Origin: an uncultured Cycloclasticus sp.
GTDB lineage: Bacteria; Pseudomonadota; Gammaproteobacteria; Methylococcales; Cycloclasticaceae
Direction of reading: 5' to 3'
Assembly: GCA_913060865.1 (NCBI GenBank)
Contig: CAJXTU010000015.1
Span: 1-34,338, forward strand
DNA length: 34,338 bases
Shown here one piece after another: positions 8,779-17,356 of the stretch (within the stretch, counting starts at the first letter, position 1; every line of letters starts with the position of its first letter). Made by a program: the position numbers and the translations under genes. The notes beneath the pieces are model-generated. The model did not search any database. It had not been told where the DNA came from and saw only the letters and a list, made by a program, of their open reading frames with translations.

Positions 8779-9588
8779 ATGTCTTATTTAGAACCGAGTG
8801 AATTTGTTACAAAAATGGTGGATTCTGGTGAATCCAAAGTATATATGTCGACAAAAGATACGTTTATTCGTGCTTTTATGGCCGGCGCCATTTTAGGGTT
8901 AGCGGCTATTTTTGCCATCACCGTTGCGGTTAAAACAGGGTCGCCACTAGTAGGCGCTCTTTTATTCCCTGTTGGCTTTATTATGCTGTATTTAATGAAG
9001 TTTGACCTATTAACGGGTGTGTTTACCTTAGTGCCACTCGCCTTATTGGATAAAAGGCCGGGCGTTACCATCGGCCAAGTGTTTAGAAACTGGGGCTTGG
9101 TGTTTCTTGGTAACTTTGCGGGCGCATTAACAACAGCGTTTATGATGTCGTTTATTTTGACCTATGGTTACAGTGTGGATGGTGGCGCGATTGCTGCTAA
9201 AGTGAGTACTATTGGTGAATCTAGAACCTTGGGCTATAAAGAACAGGGCGCTAGTGGTTGGTTTACTATTTTCATCCGTGGCATGTTGTGTAACTGGATG
9301 GTCTCAATGGGTGTTGTTGGCGCGATGATTTCAACCTCGGCAAGCAGTAAGATGCTAGCCATGTGGATGCCTGTTATGCTGTTCTTCTTTATGGGGTTTG
9401 AGCATTCAATCGTTAATATGTTTTTGTTTCCATTTTCTATGATTATGGGCGGTGAATTTACCTTTGTAGATTATTTAGTTTGGAACGAGATTCCAACGGT
9501 ATTGGGTAACTTGGCGGGTGGTTTATGTCTAGTGGGTCTTCCTTTGTATTACACTCACGTAAGAACAAGTCCAAACCGTTCTATATAA
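8779..9588 (+). CDS. FNT-family monovalent anion channel/transporter
   Basis: A 269-aa inner-membrane protein of the formate/nitrite transporter family, with six predicted membrane segments. Family marks include FDLLTGVFTLVPLAL, FRNWGLVFLGNFAGAL, RGMLCNWMVSMGV and GFEHSIVNMFLFP, which holds the conserved pore histidine. FNT pentamers pass small monovalent anions such as formate, nitrite and hydrosulfide. The substrate here cannot be read from sequence. Its position directly behind cynS suggests cyanate, bicarbonate or nitrite (inference). CTGGAG precedes the ATG by eight bases. It shares the cynS sigma-54 promoter and is followed by a terminator. Confidence 0.88.
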   Translation: MSYLEPSEFVTKMVDSGESKVYMSTKDTFIRAFMAGAILGLAAIFAITVAVKTGSPLVGALLFPVGFIMLYLMKFDLLTGVFTLVPLALLDKRPGVTIGQVFRNWGLVFLGNFAGALTTAFMMSFILTYGYSVDGGAIAAKVSTIGESRTLGYKEQGASGWFTIFIRGMLCNWMVSMGVVGAMISTSASSKMLAMWMPVMLFFFMGFEHSIVNMFLFPFSMIMGGEFTFVDYLVWNEIPTVLGNLAGGLCLVGLPLYYTHVRTSPNRSI

Positions 9589-9616
9589 TAGTTATTATTA
9601 ACAATAACCAATAAAC

Positions 9617-9646
9617 AAAGGTCAGCCCTTAAAAGGCTGGCCTTTT
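9617..9646 (+). terminator. Rho-independent terminator after the FNT gene
   Basis: AAAGGTCAGCC and GGCTGGCCTTT pair as an 11-bp stem (one G-T pair) around a short CTTAAAA loop, with TTTT at the 3' side. It ends the cynS-FNT operon. The next gene starts only about eight bases beyond it, so partial read-through or attenuation could feed the kinase gene. Confidence 0.8.
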
Positions 9647-9653
9647 ATTGAAT

Positions 9654-11375
9654 ATGACCGATCAATTAAATATATCCAGCGGGCAATATTCCGACAAAGG
9701 TCGAAAGAGCATCAATCAAGATTTTCATGGTCTATATATTCCTGATGATCACCTATTAACGTCTAAGGGTATTGCCATTGTTTTAGCCGATGGCATTAGT
9801 AGCAGTGATGTTAGCCATATTGCTAGTGAATCATCTGTTAGCGGTTTTCTATCGGATTATTTCTGCACCTCAGAAACCTGGTCTGTTAAACAATCGGCGC
9901 AACGGGTTTTAACGGCAACCAACTCTTGGCTATATGCCCAAAGCCAACAAAGCCCACATCGGTTTAATAAAGATCGTGGCTATGTGTGTACGTGTAGCGC
10001 GATGGTCATAAAATCAAGAACTGCCTATATTTTTCATGTGGGCGACAGCCGTATTTATCGCGTCAATGGCAATACACTAGAACAACTCACTAACGATCAT
10101 AGACTATGGGTTTCAGAGGATAAAAGTTACCTTAGCCGCGCAATGGGGATTAAACAGCAACTCGATATTGACTATCAAGATCTAGCGGTAGAAGAGGATG
10201 ATACCTTCTTTTTTGCAACTGATGGCGTCTATGAGTTCGTTAGCGATACGTTCATTATTAATGCCATCAATGATCATACGGGCAGACTGGACGAAGCAGC
10301 CAAGCTGATTGTTAATGAAGCCTTTAAACAAGGTAGCGATGATAACCTGACCGCACAAATTGTTCATATCAATACACTACCTGCCCATGATACAAGTGAG
10401 CTTTATCAACAAATAACTGAGCTCCCATTCGCCCCCTCATTAGACGCGCGAATGACATTTGATGGCTACAAAATTATTCGAGCCATTCATCAAAGTAGTC
10501 GTAGTCACGTTTATTTAGCGGTTGATGTAGATAACGGCGAGCAGGTTGTTCTTAAAACGCCATCGATAGACCTCAGAAACGACACAACATATTTAGAACG
10601 TTTTACGATGGAGGAGTGGATTGCACGACGCATTAATAATGCACATGTGCTGAAACCATGTGCTCAGACTCGCAAACGACACTACCTTTATATCGCCTTG
10701 GAGTTTATTGACGGCCAGACATTAACTCAGTGGATGGTTGATAACCCCAAACCCGATTTAGAAACCGTGCGGGGCATTATCGAGCAAATAGCTAAAGGCT
10801 TACGTGCTTTCCATCGTTTAGAGATGTTGCACCAAGATTTAAGGCCAGAAAACATCATGATCGATTCAACAGGAACGGTGAAAATTATTGATTTCGGCTC
10901 AACCCGAGTGGCTGGGATAATGGAAATAGCCAGCTCGAATCAGCAAAACAATATACTGGGTACCGCGCAATATACCGCCCCAGAATATTTCCTTGGTGAA
11001 AGGGGTACCACCCGTTCTGATCTGTTCTCGTTAGGTGTTATTACCTATCAAATGCTAACCGGGAATTTACCCTATGGCGTAGAAGTCGCAAGATGTAAAA
11101 CCAAGGCGGCGCAAAATAAACTGCATTATAAAACCGTGCTAGACGATGAGCACGAAATCCCCGTTTGGTTTGATGATGTATTGAAAAAAGCAGTGCACCC
11201 TAATCCTTATAAACGTTACGGGGAATTATCGGAGTTTATATTTGACCTGCGCCAACCCAATAAGGTGTTTTTAAATAAAACTCGCCCACCGCTCATGGAA
11301 CGTAACCCCGTGCTTTTCTGGAAAAGCACATCGTTAATTTTAGCCGCTATTGTTTTATATTTACTGAGTCAATAA
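9654..11375 (+). CDS. PP2C phosphatase-Ser/Thr kinase fusion, TM tail (copy 1)
   Basis: A 573-aa bifunctional signalling protein. Residues about 1-240 form a PP2C phosphatase with its metal-binding motifs (SINQD, VLADGISS, HVGDSRIY, FATDGVYEF, GSDDNLTA). Residues about 270-520 form a Hanks-type kinase: VVLKTP (Lys), HQDLRPEN (catalytic Asp, near residue 395), IDFGSTR and TAPEYF. The glycine-rich loop is degenerate, and the usual HRD is HQD, so this is a non-RD kinase. A single C-terminal hydrophobic helix (about 553-571) anchors both domains on the cytoplasmic face. The ATG at 9654 is preferred over a TTG at 9648; neither has a good ribosome-binding site. A paralogue lies at 20821-22524 beside a nitrate transporter. 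Related kinase genes sit near nitrate-assimilation genes in Pseudomonas (from memory). Its target is unknown. Confidence 0.88.
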   Translation: MTDQLNISSGQYSDKGRKSINQDFHGLYIPDDHLLTSKGIAIVLADGISSSDVSHIASESSVSGFLSDYFCTSETWSVKQSAQRVLTATNSWLYAQSQQSPHRFNKDRGYVCTCSAMVIKSRTAYIFHVGDSRIYRVNGNTLEQLTNDHRLWVSEDKSYLSRAMGIKQQLDIDYQDLAVEEDDTFFFATDGVYEFVSDTFIINAINDHTGRLDEAAKLIVNEAFKQGSDDNLTAQIVHINTLPAHDTSELYQQITELPFAPSLDARMTFDGYKIIRAIHQSSRSHVYLAVDVDNGEQVVLKTPSIDLRNDTTYLERFTMEEWIARRINNAHVLKPCAQTRKRHYLYIALEFIDGQTLTQWMVDNPKPDLETVRGIIEQIAKGLRAFHRLEMLHQDLRPENIMIDSTGTVKIIDFGSTRVAGIMEIASSNQQNNILGTAQYTAPEYFLGERGTTRSDLFSLGVITYQMLTGNLPYGVEVARCKTKAAQNKLHYKTVLDDEHEIPVWFDDVLKKAVHPNPYKRYGELSEFIFDLRQPNKVFLNKTRPPLMERNPVLFWKSTSLILAAIVLYLLSQ

Positions 11376-11537
11376 TTTTTCATTACAAAACAGTATTTAA
11401 AAACCATATAAATTAATAAGTAATGCTGAATACTGTAGCTATAAACGTGAAATGACTGAGTGGATTTCTCACCCCGTTCGTCAACCCTAACATTACTTGA
11501 AAAAGCAGCATCTCATTGCTGTATTTATTGTGTGGCA

Positions 11538-11562
11538 ATTACTTTTTTTTGCTAAAAGTAAT
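11538..11562. promoter_or_regulatory. Inverted repeat upstream of the GGDEF-EAL gene
   Basis: ATTACTTTT (11538-11546) and AAAAGTAAT (11554-11562) are perfect arms around a seven-base loop. The AAAAGTAA/TTACTTTT core is shared with the palindrome at 1052-1076. It may be an operator; read on the plus strand it could also be a weak terminator for the kinase gene. Confidence 0.3.
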
Positions 11563-11658
11563 GCAATTAATTTTGGGGTTAAAATAGTCAAAACTGTGAT
11601 TTAGTCTATATTTATATAATTACACTTACAGTGCGAACTAAGGGTTCTAATCCATTGT

Positions 11659-14600
11659 ATGAAAAATATTAAAATTAAATTTTATAGTCTGTTGATGCTC
11701 ATAGCCATGATACTGATGCTGGTTGTTTGGCAGATCGATCAGGTAATAATTGAGCGGCATGTAACCGAGAGCAGAAACTCAGTCCATGATACGTTGGCAG
11801 GTGTAACCGCTAGCCTAACGTTTAATTTATATAAAAATATCCAAGTTGTTAAAGGACTTCCAGCCATGTTTTCGGTAAATCCCTCTCTACCCGAAGAAAA
11901 GTTTGGTCTGGCAGTGCAAAATCTATTTGATGAGCATACTCAGCTGCGAAACATTGCTGCTGCCCCAGGCCTTGTCATTAAGTATATGTACCCTATAAAG
12001 GGCAATGAAGCTGCTATTGGTGTGGATTTTAGGTCGCTACCTTTACAAATAGATACCGTGATGCAAACGAAGGAGTTAAGAAAAGTAGTGTTGGCTGGAC
12101 CTTTAACGTTAATACAAGGCGGTGAAGGCATTATTGCAAGAAGCCCTGTTTTTATTCAGGATGCCGATGGTAAAGAAAGTTTTTGGGGTGTTATTTCTGC
12201 GGTGATTGACGTGGATCTTTTGTATCAACGCAGTGGGCTGCTAGATCCAAAATTACCCATAGAACTTGCACTACGAGGTAAAGACGGTTTTGGTAAAGAA
12301 GGGGAGATCTTTTTTGGTAATCCGACTGTTTTCGATGATTTTAATATTAAGAGTACGATTGAATTACCGACAGGTTCCTGGCAAATTGTTGCTAGGCCAG
12401 TGGGTGGCTGGGAAGCCATGCCCAACGATATTTTGGTAAAAAGGTTTTTTCTTTTTTCTCTAACCTTATTAGTTTTTTCTGCAATATTTGCTTTTTTAAA
12501 AGTATCAATGAGTGCGGCTACTGCAAACCAAAGATTCAAGAACCTCTTAGAAAATTCGCCCATCGCTTATGCGCTAAATAACACTCAAGAAGAAATTACC
12601 TTTTTAAATAAAGCTTTTGTGGCGACTTTTGGTTACACCTTGGAAGATATACCCACGTTAAAAGATTGGTGGGAAAAAGCATACCCAGACCCTGATTATA
12701 GTGAAAAGTTAAAACAAGAGTGGGCATCGTATGTAGACCAGATGGTCTCTAGTGAAAAAGGGGTTGCTCCATTAGAAGTGACTATTTGCTGCAAAGATGG
12801 GTCGAAACGTATCGCGTTGGTTAGTATCACTGAGAATAAGCAAACGAGTATGGGGGAATTCCCCGTGATTCTCTATGATATTACTGAACGTAAGCAAGCA
12901 GAAAAGCTCGCTAGTGAAAGAGAGAGCCAGCTTTCATCTTTTTACAGGCTAGGCCTTGTTGGCTTAGCGATTACCTCGCCAGAGAAAGGTTGGGTTCGAA
13001 TCAATCAACGTTTATGCGAGATGTTGGAGTATTCTGAAGATCAGTTACGGTCGATGACATGGGCGGAGTTAACACACCCAGAAGATCTAGACGCTGATGA
13101 GGAGCTGTTTACTCACTTGCTGGCAGGTGAAATAGAAAATTACAGTTTGGAAAAACGCTTTATTAGTCAATCTGGAAAAATCATTCCTACTAATTTAGTG
13201 GTTAGTTGTGTTCGTAAGAGCGATGGTCAAGTGGATTACGTGACGGCAATGGTTCAAGATATTACGGTGCAAAAGCAAAGCCAAATGGAAGTGCTTGAAT
13301 CTGAAAAGCGATTACAGCTAAGCCAATCAGCGGGTGGCATTGGAACATGGGAGGCAGATTTCATTACCAACAAGGAAGTTTGGTCTGATGCTATTACTGA
13401 TCAGCTTGGCTTCCCTGATATAGAGGAACCCACTTGGGATGACTTTATTAATACCATTCACCCTGATGACCGAGAACATGTTATTTCGAGTGTGAATAGG
13501 CATATCGAAAATGGTTCTCCACTGAACATTGAGTACAGAATCATTGACACATCTGGAGCTATACGTTGGATGAACTCCATCGGTGAAGCCGATTTTGATG
13601 CGGCGGATAATCCAATAAAAATGCGAGGAACCGTACAAGATATTACTGCAAGGAGGATGGCTGAGGAAAAAATGCGACTGGCTACTCGTGTGTTTAATGA
13701 AACAAACGAAGGTATTTTAGTGACCGACGCGCAAAAAAATATTATTGATGTGAACCCCGCTTTTAGTATGGTTACAGGTTATAAACGTGAGGAATTAATG
13801 GGCCAAAACCCTCGGGTTTTAAGTTCTGGTCAGCAGTCACCAGCATTTTACGAAGAGATGTGGGACGGTATTAACACTGATGGGTACTGGCGAGGTGAAA
13901 TTTGGAATCGTAATAAGTCTGGCGATGTTAATGCCGAATTACTATCTATTTCAGCTCTTAAGGATGACGATAATAAAATCGTCAATTACGTAGGGATATT
14001 TACAGATATTACCGAAAGCAAAAAACAGCAAGAAAAGCTGAGCCTGATGGCGCATTATGATGTGCTGACTAAACTTCCTAATCGTGCATTATTTATAGAT
14101 CGTTTCAACCAAGCTATTGCACATAGTATGCGAACGAAGCATCGCTTAGCTGTTTGCTTCCTTGATTTAGATAACTTTAAACTGATCAATGACAACTACG
14201 GTCATGATGTAGGTGATGCCGTGTTGAAAGAGGTTGCTAATCGTATTAGTTTAAACATTAGAGAAGAAGATACGGTTTCACGTCAGGGCGGTGATGAGTT
14301 CACTTTACTGTTGAATGATGTTGAATTAATAGCGGAAAGTATTCTGACCTTGGAGAGAATTCACGATGCGTTGGCTGACCCTTATTCCGTCGATGGGGTG
14401 CAGCATTATATAAAAGCATCGAGTGGGGTCACTTTTTATCCTGATGATAAAGGTGATATAGACACCTTGTTGAGACACGCCGATCAAGCGATGTATAAAG
14501 CAAAGTTATCTGGTAAGAACTGTTACCGAGTATATAACGCTGAGGAAGACCAACGGGTTATTGAAAAACATCATCAAATAAGTGAAATTGAAAAGGCACT

Positions 14601-15717
14601 AGAGAATGATGAGTTGACGTTGTATTACCAACCAAAAGTTAATATGCGAACAGGTGAAGTGTTTGGTGTTGAAGCCCTCATTCGCTGGATTCATCCAGAA
14701 AAAGGATTGATTCCTCCATTGAAATTTTTACCTACAATAGAGGGTGCTGATTTAGAAATTAAGATTGGTGACTGGGTTATCGATCAGGCACTAAAGCAAT
14801 TATCATTGTGGGCGAAGAAAGGGCTTTGTTTGGAAGTCAGTGTAAATATTTCATCTAAGCATTTGTTATCAGCCTCTTTTATTGAAAAGTTGGCTGAAAC
14901 ATTAAATCAATATGAAGACTTAGATACTCAACTATTACAGATTGAAATTCTAGAAAGTAGCGCCTTAGGCAATACTAAAATGATTAGTGACATTATAGAA
15001 TCTTGCCAAAGCAAGTTTGGTGTTAGTGTTGCTTTAGATGATTTTGGCACGGGCTATTCATCATTAACTCACTTGAGAAGTCTACCAGTCGATATGGTTA
15101 AAGTAGATCAAAGCTTTGTGCGAGATATGATAGATGATCCTGACGATTATGCCATTATAGATGGCGTCATTGGGCTTGCCGAAACGTTTAATAGGCAAGT
15201 GATAGCCGAAGGTGTAGAAACCATAGAACATGGTTTGTTGTTATTGCTGATGGGCTGTGAACTGGCGCAAGGTTATGCGATAGCTAAACCTATGCCTGCG
15301 AAAGAGCTTGGGCATTGGGTTGATAACTACACGCCGATTCAAGAATGGGTATCGTGTGCCGAGCAGCATTATTCGATAAAAGACACTCGAAAAGAATTTA
15401 TGCGAATTGTCGGTGGACAATGGTTGAATCGGGTTGAGCTAAAACTAAAAGCATTACCAGAGAGCGAGATGACTTGGCCTATTTTAGATGTAGAAAAGTG
15501 CCACTGCGGCTCCTGGTTTAAAAAAGAACAGCAGGAACGTTTGTTTTCAACAGCGCTTGTTAGTGAACTTGATCAAGGCCATAAAGAAATGCATAAAATG
15601 GTAGATGCGTTGGTTTTAAAATATACGCGTGGAGAGGTTCTGGTATCTGATAATGAGATTAGTGAATTAGAGGGAGTTTTTTTCAAACTGATTGACGCAC
15701 TTGAAAAAATGAAGTGA
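11659..15717 (+). CDS. CHASE-PASx4-GGDEF-EAL sensor with CZB-like C-terminus
   Basis: A 1352-aa inner-membrane protein that makes and/or degrades cyclic di-GMP. Order: a TM helix (about 7-27), a periplasmic CHASE-type domain (about 30-265), a second TM (about 267-287), four PAS domains (about 290-410, 420-545, 550-670, 680-800), GGDEF (about 805-965), and EAL (about 985-1225). The cyclase motif GGDEF (near 877) is intact, with an RxxD inhibitory site (REED) five residues before it. The phosphodiesterase has EAL (near 1005), DDFGTGYSS and EGVET, so both activities are possible. The last 110 residues resemble a CZB zinc-binding domain: CHCGSW near 1282 and GHKEMH near 1314. The first CZB histidine appears replaced by Gly (GGQWLN). 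No strong ribosome-binding site is seen before the ATG. It appears monocistronic. Confidence 0.9.
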   Translation: MKNIKIKFYSLLMLIAMILMLVVWQIDQVIIERHVTESRNSVHDTLAGVTASLTFNLYKNIQVVKGLPAMFSVNPSLPEEKFGLAVQNLFDEHTQLRNIAAAPGLVIKYMYPIKGNEAAIGVDFRSLPLQIDTVMQTKELRKVVLAGPLTLIQGGEGIIARSPVFIQDADGKESFWGVISAVIDVDLLYQRSGLLDPKLPIELALRGKDGFGKEGEIFFGNPTVFDDFNIKSTIELPTGSWQIVARPVGGWEAMPNDILVKRFFLFSLTLLVFSAIFAFLKVSMSAATANQRFKNLLENSPIAYALNNTQEEITFLNKAFVATFGYTLEDIPTLKDWWEKAYPDPDYSEKLKQEWASYVDQMVSSEKGVAPLEVTICCKDGSKRIALVSITENKQTSMGEFPVILYDITERKQAEKLASERESQLSSFYRLGLVGLAITSPEKGWVRINQRLCEMLEYSEDQLRSMTWAELTHPEDLDADEELFTHLLAGEIENYSLEKRFISQSGKIIPTNLVVSCVRKSDGQVDYVTAMVQDITVQKQSQMEVLESEKRLQLSQSAGGIGTWEADFITNKEVWSDAITDQLGFPDIEEPTWDDFINTIHPDDREHVISSVNRHIENGSPLNIEYRIIDTSGAIRWMNSIGEADFDAADNPIKMRGTVQDITARRMAEEKMRLATRVFNETNEGILVTDAQKNIIDVNPAFSMVTGYKREELMGQNPRVLSSGQQSPAFYEEMWDGINTDGYWRGEIWNRNKSGDVNAELLSISALKDDDNKIVNYVGIFTDITESKKQQEKLSLMAHYDVLTKLPNRALFIDRFNQAIAHSMRTKHRLAVCFLDLDNFKLINDNYGHDVGDAVLKEVANRISLNIREEDTVSRQGGDEFTLLLNDVELIAESILTLERIHDALADPYSVDGVQHYIKASSGVTFYPDDKGDIDTLLRHADQAMYKAKLSGKNCYRVYNAEEDQRVIEKHHQISEIEKALENDELTLYYQPKVNMRTGEVFGVEALIRWIHPEKGLIPPLKFLPTIEGADLEIKIGDWVIDQALKQLSLWAKKGLCLEVSVNISSKHLLSASFIEKLAETLNQYEDLDTQLLQIEILESSALGNTKMISDIIESCQSKFGVSVALDDFGTGYSSLTHLRSLPVDMVKVDQSFVRDMIDDPDDYAIIDGVIGLAETFNRQVIAEGVETIEHGLLLLLMGCELAQGYAIAKPMPAKELGHWVDNYTPIQEWVSCAEQHYSIKDTRKEFMRIVGGQWLNRVELKLKALPESEMTWPILDVEKCHCGSWFKKEQQERLFSTALVSELDQGHKEMHKMVDALVLKYTRGEVLVSDNEISELEGVFFKLIDALEKMK

Positions 15718-15942
15718 ATGACTGGCTAAAGGCATCATAAATGATGCGGCTGGGTTCTTTCTTGCTAGGAATATATTGTTGATATATTGAGTAATAGGCG
15801 ATAAATAGCTCGACTACTTAAGGTGTTAGTAATGGGCGATAGATTGCTAATACAAATAACAAGTGTTTTCATCAGCGTTTAATGCCTTTATGGCTTGTAA
15901 ATGATGCTGTTAAAGCTTATGTCTATCCTAGCGAATATGTTT

Positions 15943-15971
15943 GCCAATGGATGCTTTGTGCATCCATTGGC
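15943..15971. terminator. Perfect 12-bp hairpin between convergent genes
   Basis: GCCAATGGATGC and GCATCCATTGGC form a perfect stem with a TTTGT loop. It lies between the GGDEF-EAL gene (plus) and the NnrU-like gene (minus), so a role in termination or 3'-end protection for both is plausible. No T run follows on either strand, so it is not a standard intrinsic terminator. The rest of 15718-16011 shows no gene. Confidence 0.5.
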
Positions 15972-16011
15972 AGTTAATAGAGGCGTTTAAAACTGTCAAT
16001 AAGACTTAAGA

Positions 16012-16686
16012 CTAAATCAAAGGCGAACCACCGAACCATGTTTGGTGAAAATAAATAACGCATAGAAATAATGCAATACCGATAAGGGCACCCCAGATAT
16101 TCAGTTCACTCAATACGAGTTTGTTACGTTTAGTGATTATGGCAACAAAAGGAATGTATGAGGTTTGTTCGGTAAATTTATCCCAAGACTCGCCATAACG
16201 AGCACGGTATTTACGATCTAAGTTCATCGGTGCAATAAGGCCTTCAAATGCAATGGTACCGAATAGCAGGTGAGACGCCCAGTCACCGTTGACAATAAAG
16301 TGAGCTAAGCCCCATAAGCCAAGGCCAATAAGTCCAGCGTGGCGGGTAATACGTACCATGCCTCGAGCAGTTACTTGGTCAGGTGGAATTAGGCCCATTA
16401 AGGTTGGGTTTTTATCAAAAATGCTCATGGGGAGTAATAAAAAGGCAAAGAACATCAGGCCAACACTAACCGGTTTTAGAGCATCAGCAGTACCCCATGT
16501 GGCGATAAACGGAGCGGCTTTATAAGCAAAGCCCATCCAAGTTAATGCAACAAAAATACTGAGCGAGAATAAGACCTTAAATAAAGTTTCGCCTAGGATT
16601 TTGACAATGTGAGCACGTAATGGACTGCCGGATATAATCCAATGCATGCCAAGAAAGAAGAGACAAGCAGCGGCTAGTGAGTTCAT
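16012..16686 (-). CDS. NnrU-family membrane protein
   Basis: A 224-aa inner-membrane protein with five to six hydrophobic segments. FFLGMHWIISGSPLRAHIV at the N-terminus and TRHAGLIGLGLWGLAHFIVNGD in the middle are typical of NnrU. The latter has an Arg-His pair like that of isoprenylcysteine-type methyltransferases, as does YRARYGESWDKFTEQTSYIPF later on. NnrU was named for a role in nitrite/NO reductase expression; relatives include the haem-dependent zeta-carotene isomerase and methanethiol methyltransferases, so the activity is open. GGAGG stands before the ATG. It lies 112 bases behind the dioxygenase beta subunit on the same strand, suggesting a link to the aromatic module rather than to nitrogen metabolism. 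Confidence 0.75.
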   Translation of the reverse strand: MNSLAAACLFFLGMHWIISGSPLRAHIVKILGETLFKVLFSLSIFVALTWMGFAYKAAPFIATWGTADALKPVSVGLMFFAFLLLPMSIFDKNPTLMGLIPPDQVTARGMVRITRHAGLIGLGLWGLAHFIVNGDWASHLLFGTIAFEGLIAPMNLDRKYRARYGESWDKFTEQTSYIPFVAIITKRNKLVLSELNIWGALIGIALFLCVIYFHQTWFGGSPLI

Positions 16687-16713
16687 TTATTTAATCCTCC
16701 AACTAAATTTAAA

Positions 16714-16732
16714 CTCCCTGTCATACAGGGAG
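16714..16732 (-). terminator. Hairpin between dioxygenase beta and NnrU genes
   Basis: CTCCCTG and CAGGGAG form a perfect 7-bp stem with a five-base loop, followed on the minus strand by TTTAAATTT. This could be a leaky terminator or processing site that lowers NnrU expression relative to the dioxygenase. Confidence 0.45.
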
Positions 16733-16798
16733 GGCTTTTATCCTAACGTTCTAAAGCATACCCAAAAAGTAGGGGAAGGCTCGTGTTTTATGTCATTG

Positions 16799-17356
16799 TT
16801 AAAAGAAAATACTGATATTGTTTGCCAGCAACATGCCTTGATCAAGAATCATATGACGTTTGGCGATAACCCACCCATGCTGATTATCATTTTTACGTAT
16901 TAGGTCACGTCGAGCTCCAACAAAAATATCAGTTTGTCGTTCTAAACGGTTGCGGTAGATAACAAAGCAACATTCCACTTCATATTCACCATCAATATCG
17001 GTCGTACGAATTTTTACGTTGCTGACCAAGTGGCGTGTTCGAGAAGGAGGTTCTTCAGCCCAGGCTAAACCGGTGGCAAGCCGACGAATTCTTAGGCCTA
17101 GACTGGCCTTATCATCATCAAATATGGCGGCTTCGTCAAAATTAGAAATCTCTTTTTTGCTATCTCTGCGAGATTTTGTATAACGTGTTGGCATATAGTA
17201 ATGAATGTCATCGGCGAGTAACTCATACCACTGATCAAATTCACGGTCATCAAGCAGCATGCCTTCAGTATATAAAAACTGTTCTATATCCTGCTGTAAT
17301 TCGGGGCTAGTGGCTGTTTGTGTGCTTGAGGCTACGCTGGGTAATAACTTAAGCAT
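16799..17356 (-). CDS. Ring-hydroxylating dioxygenase, beta subunit
   Basis: A 185-aa NTF2/SnoaL-like subunit of the toluene/biphenyl/naphthalene dioxygenase family. It packs with the alpha subunit in an alpha3-beta3 oxygenase and is mainly structural. Seen are [20 protein letters not shown] and [18 protein letters not shown], then [30 protein letters not shown] and [11 protein letters not shown]. The start codon lies inside the end of the alpha gene (8-base overlap) behind GGAGGAGTC, so translation is coupled and the subunits should be made in equal amounts. Confidence 0.9.
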   Translation of the reverse strand: MLKLLPSVASSTQTATSPELQQDIEQFLYTEGMLLDDREFDQWYELLADDIHYYMPTRYTKSRRDSKKEISNFDEAAIFDDDKASLGLRIRRLATGLAWAEEPPSRTRHLVSNVKIRTTDIDGEYEVECCFVIYRNRLERQTDIFVGARRDLIRKNDNQHGWVIAKRHMILDQGMLLANNISIFF

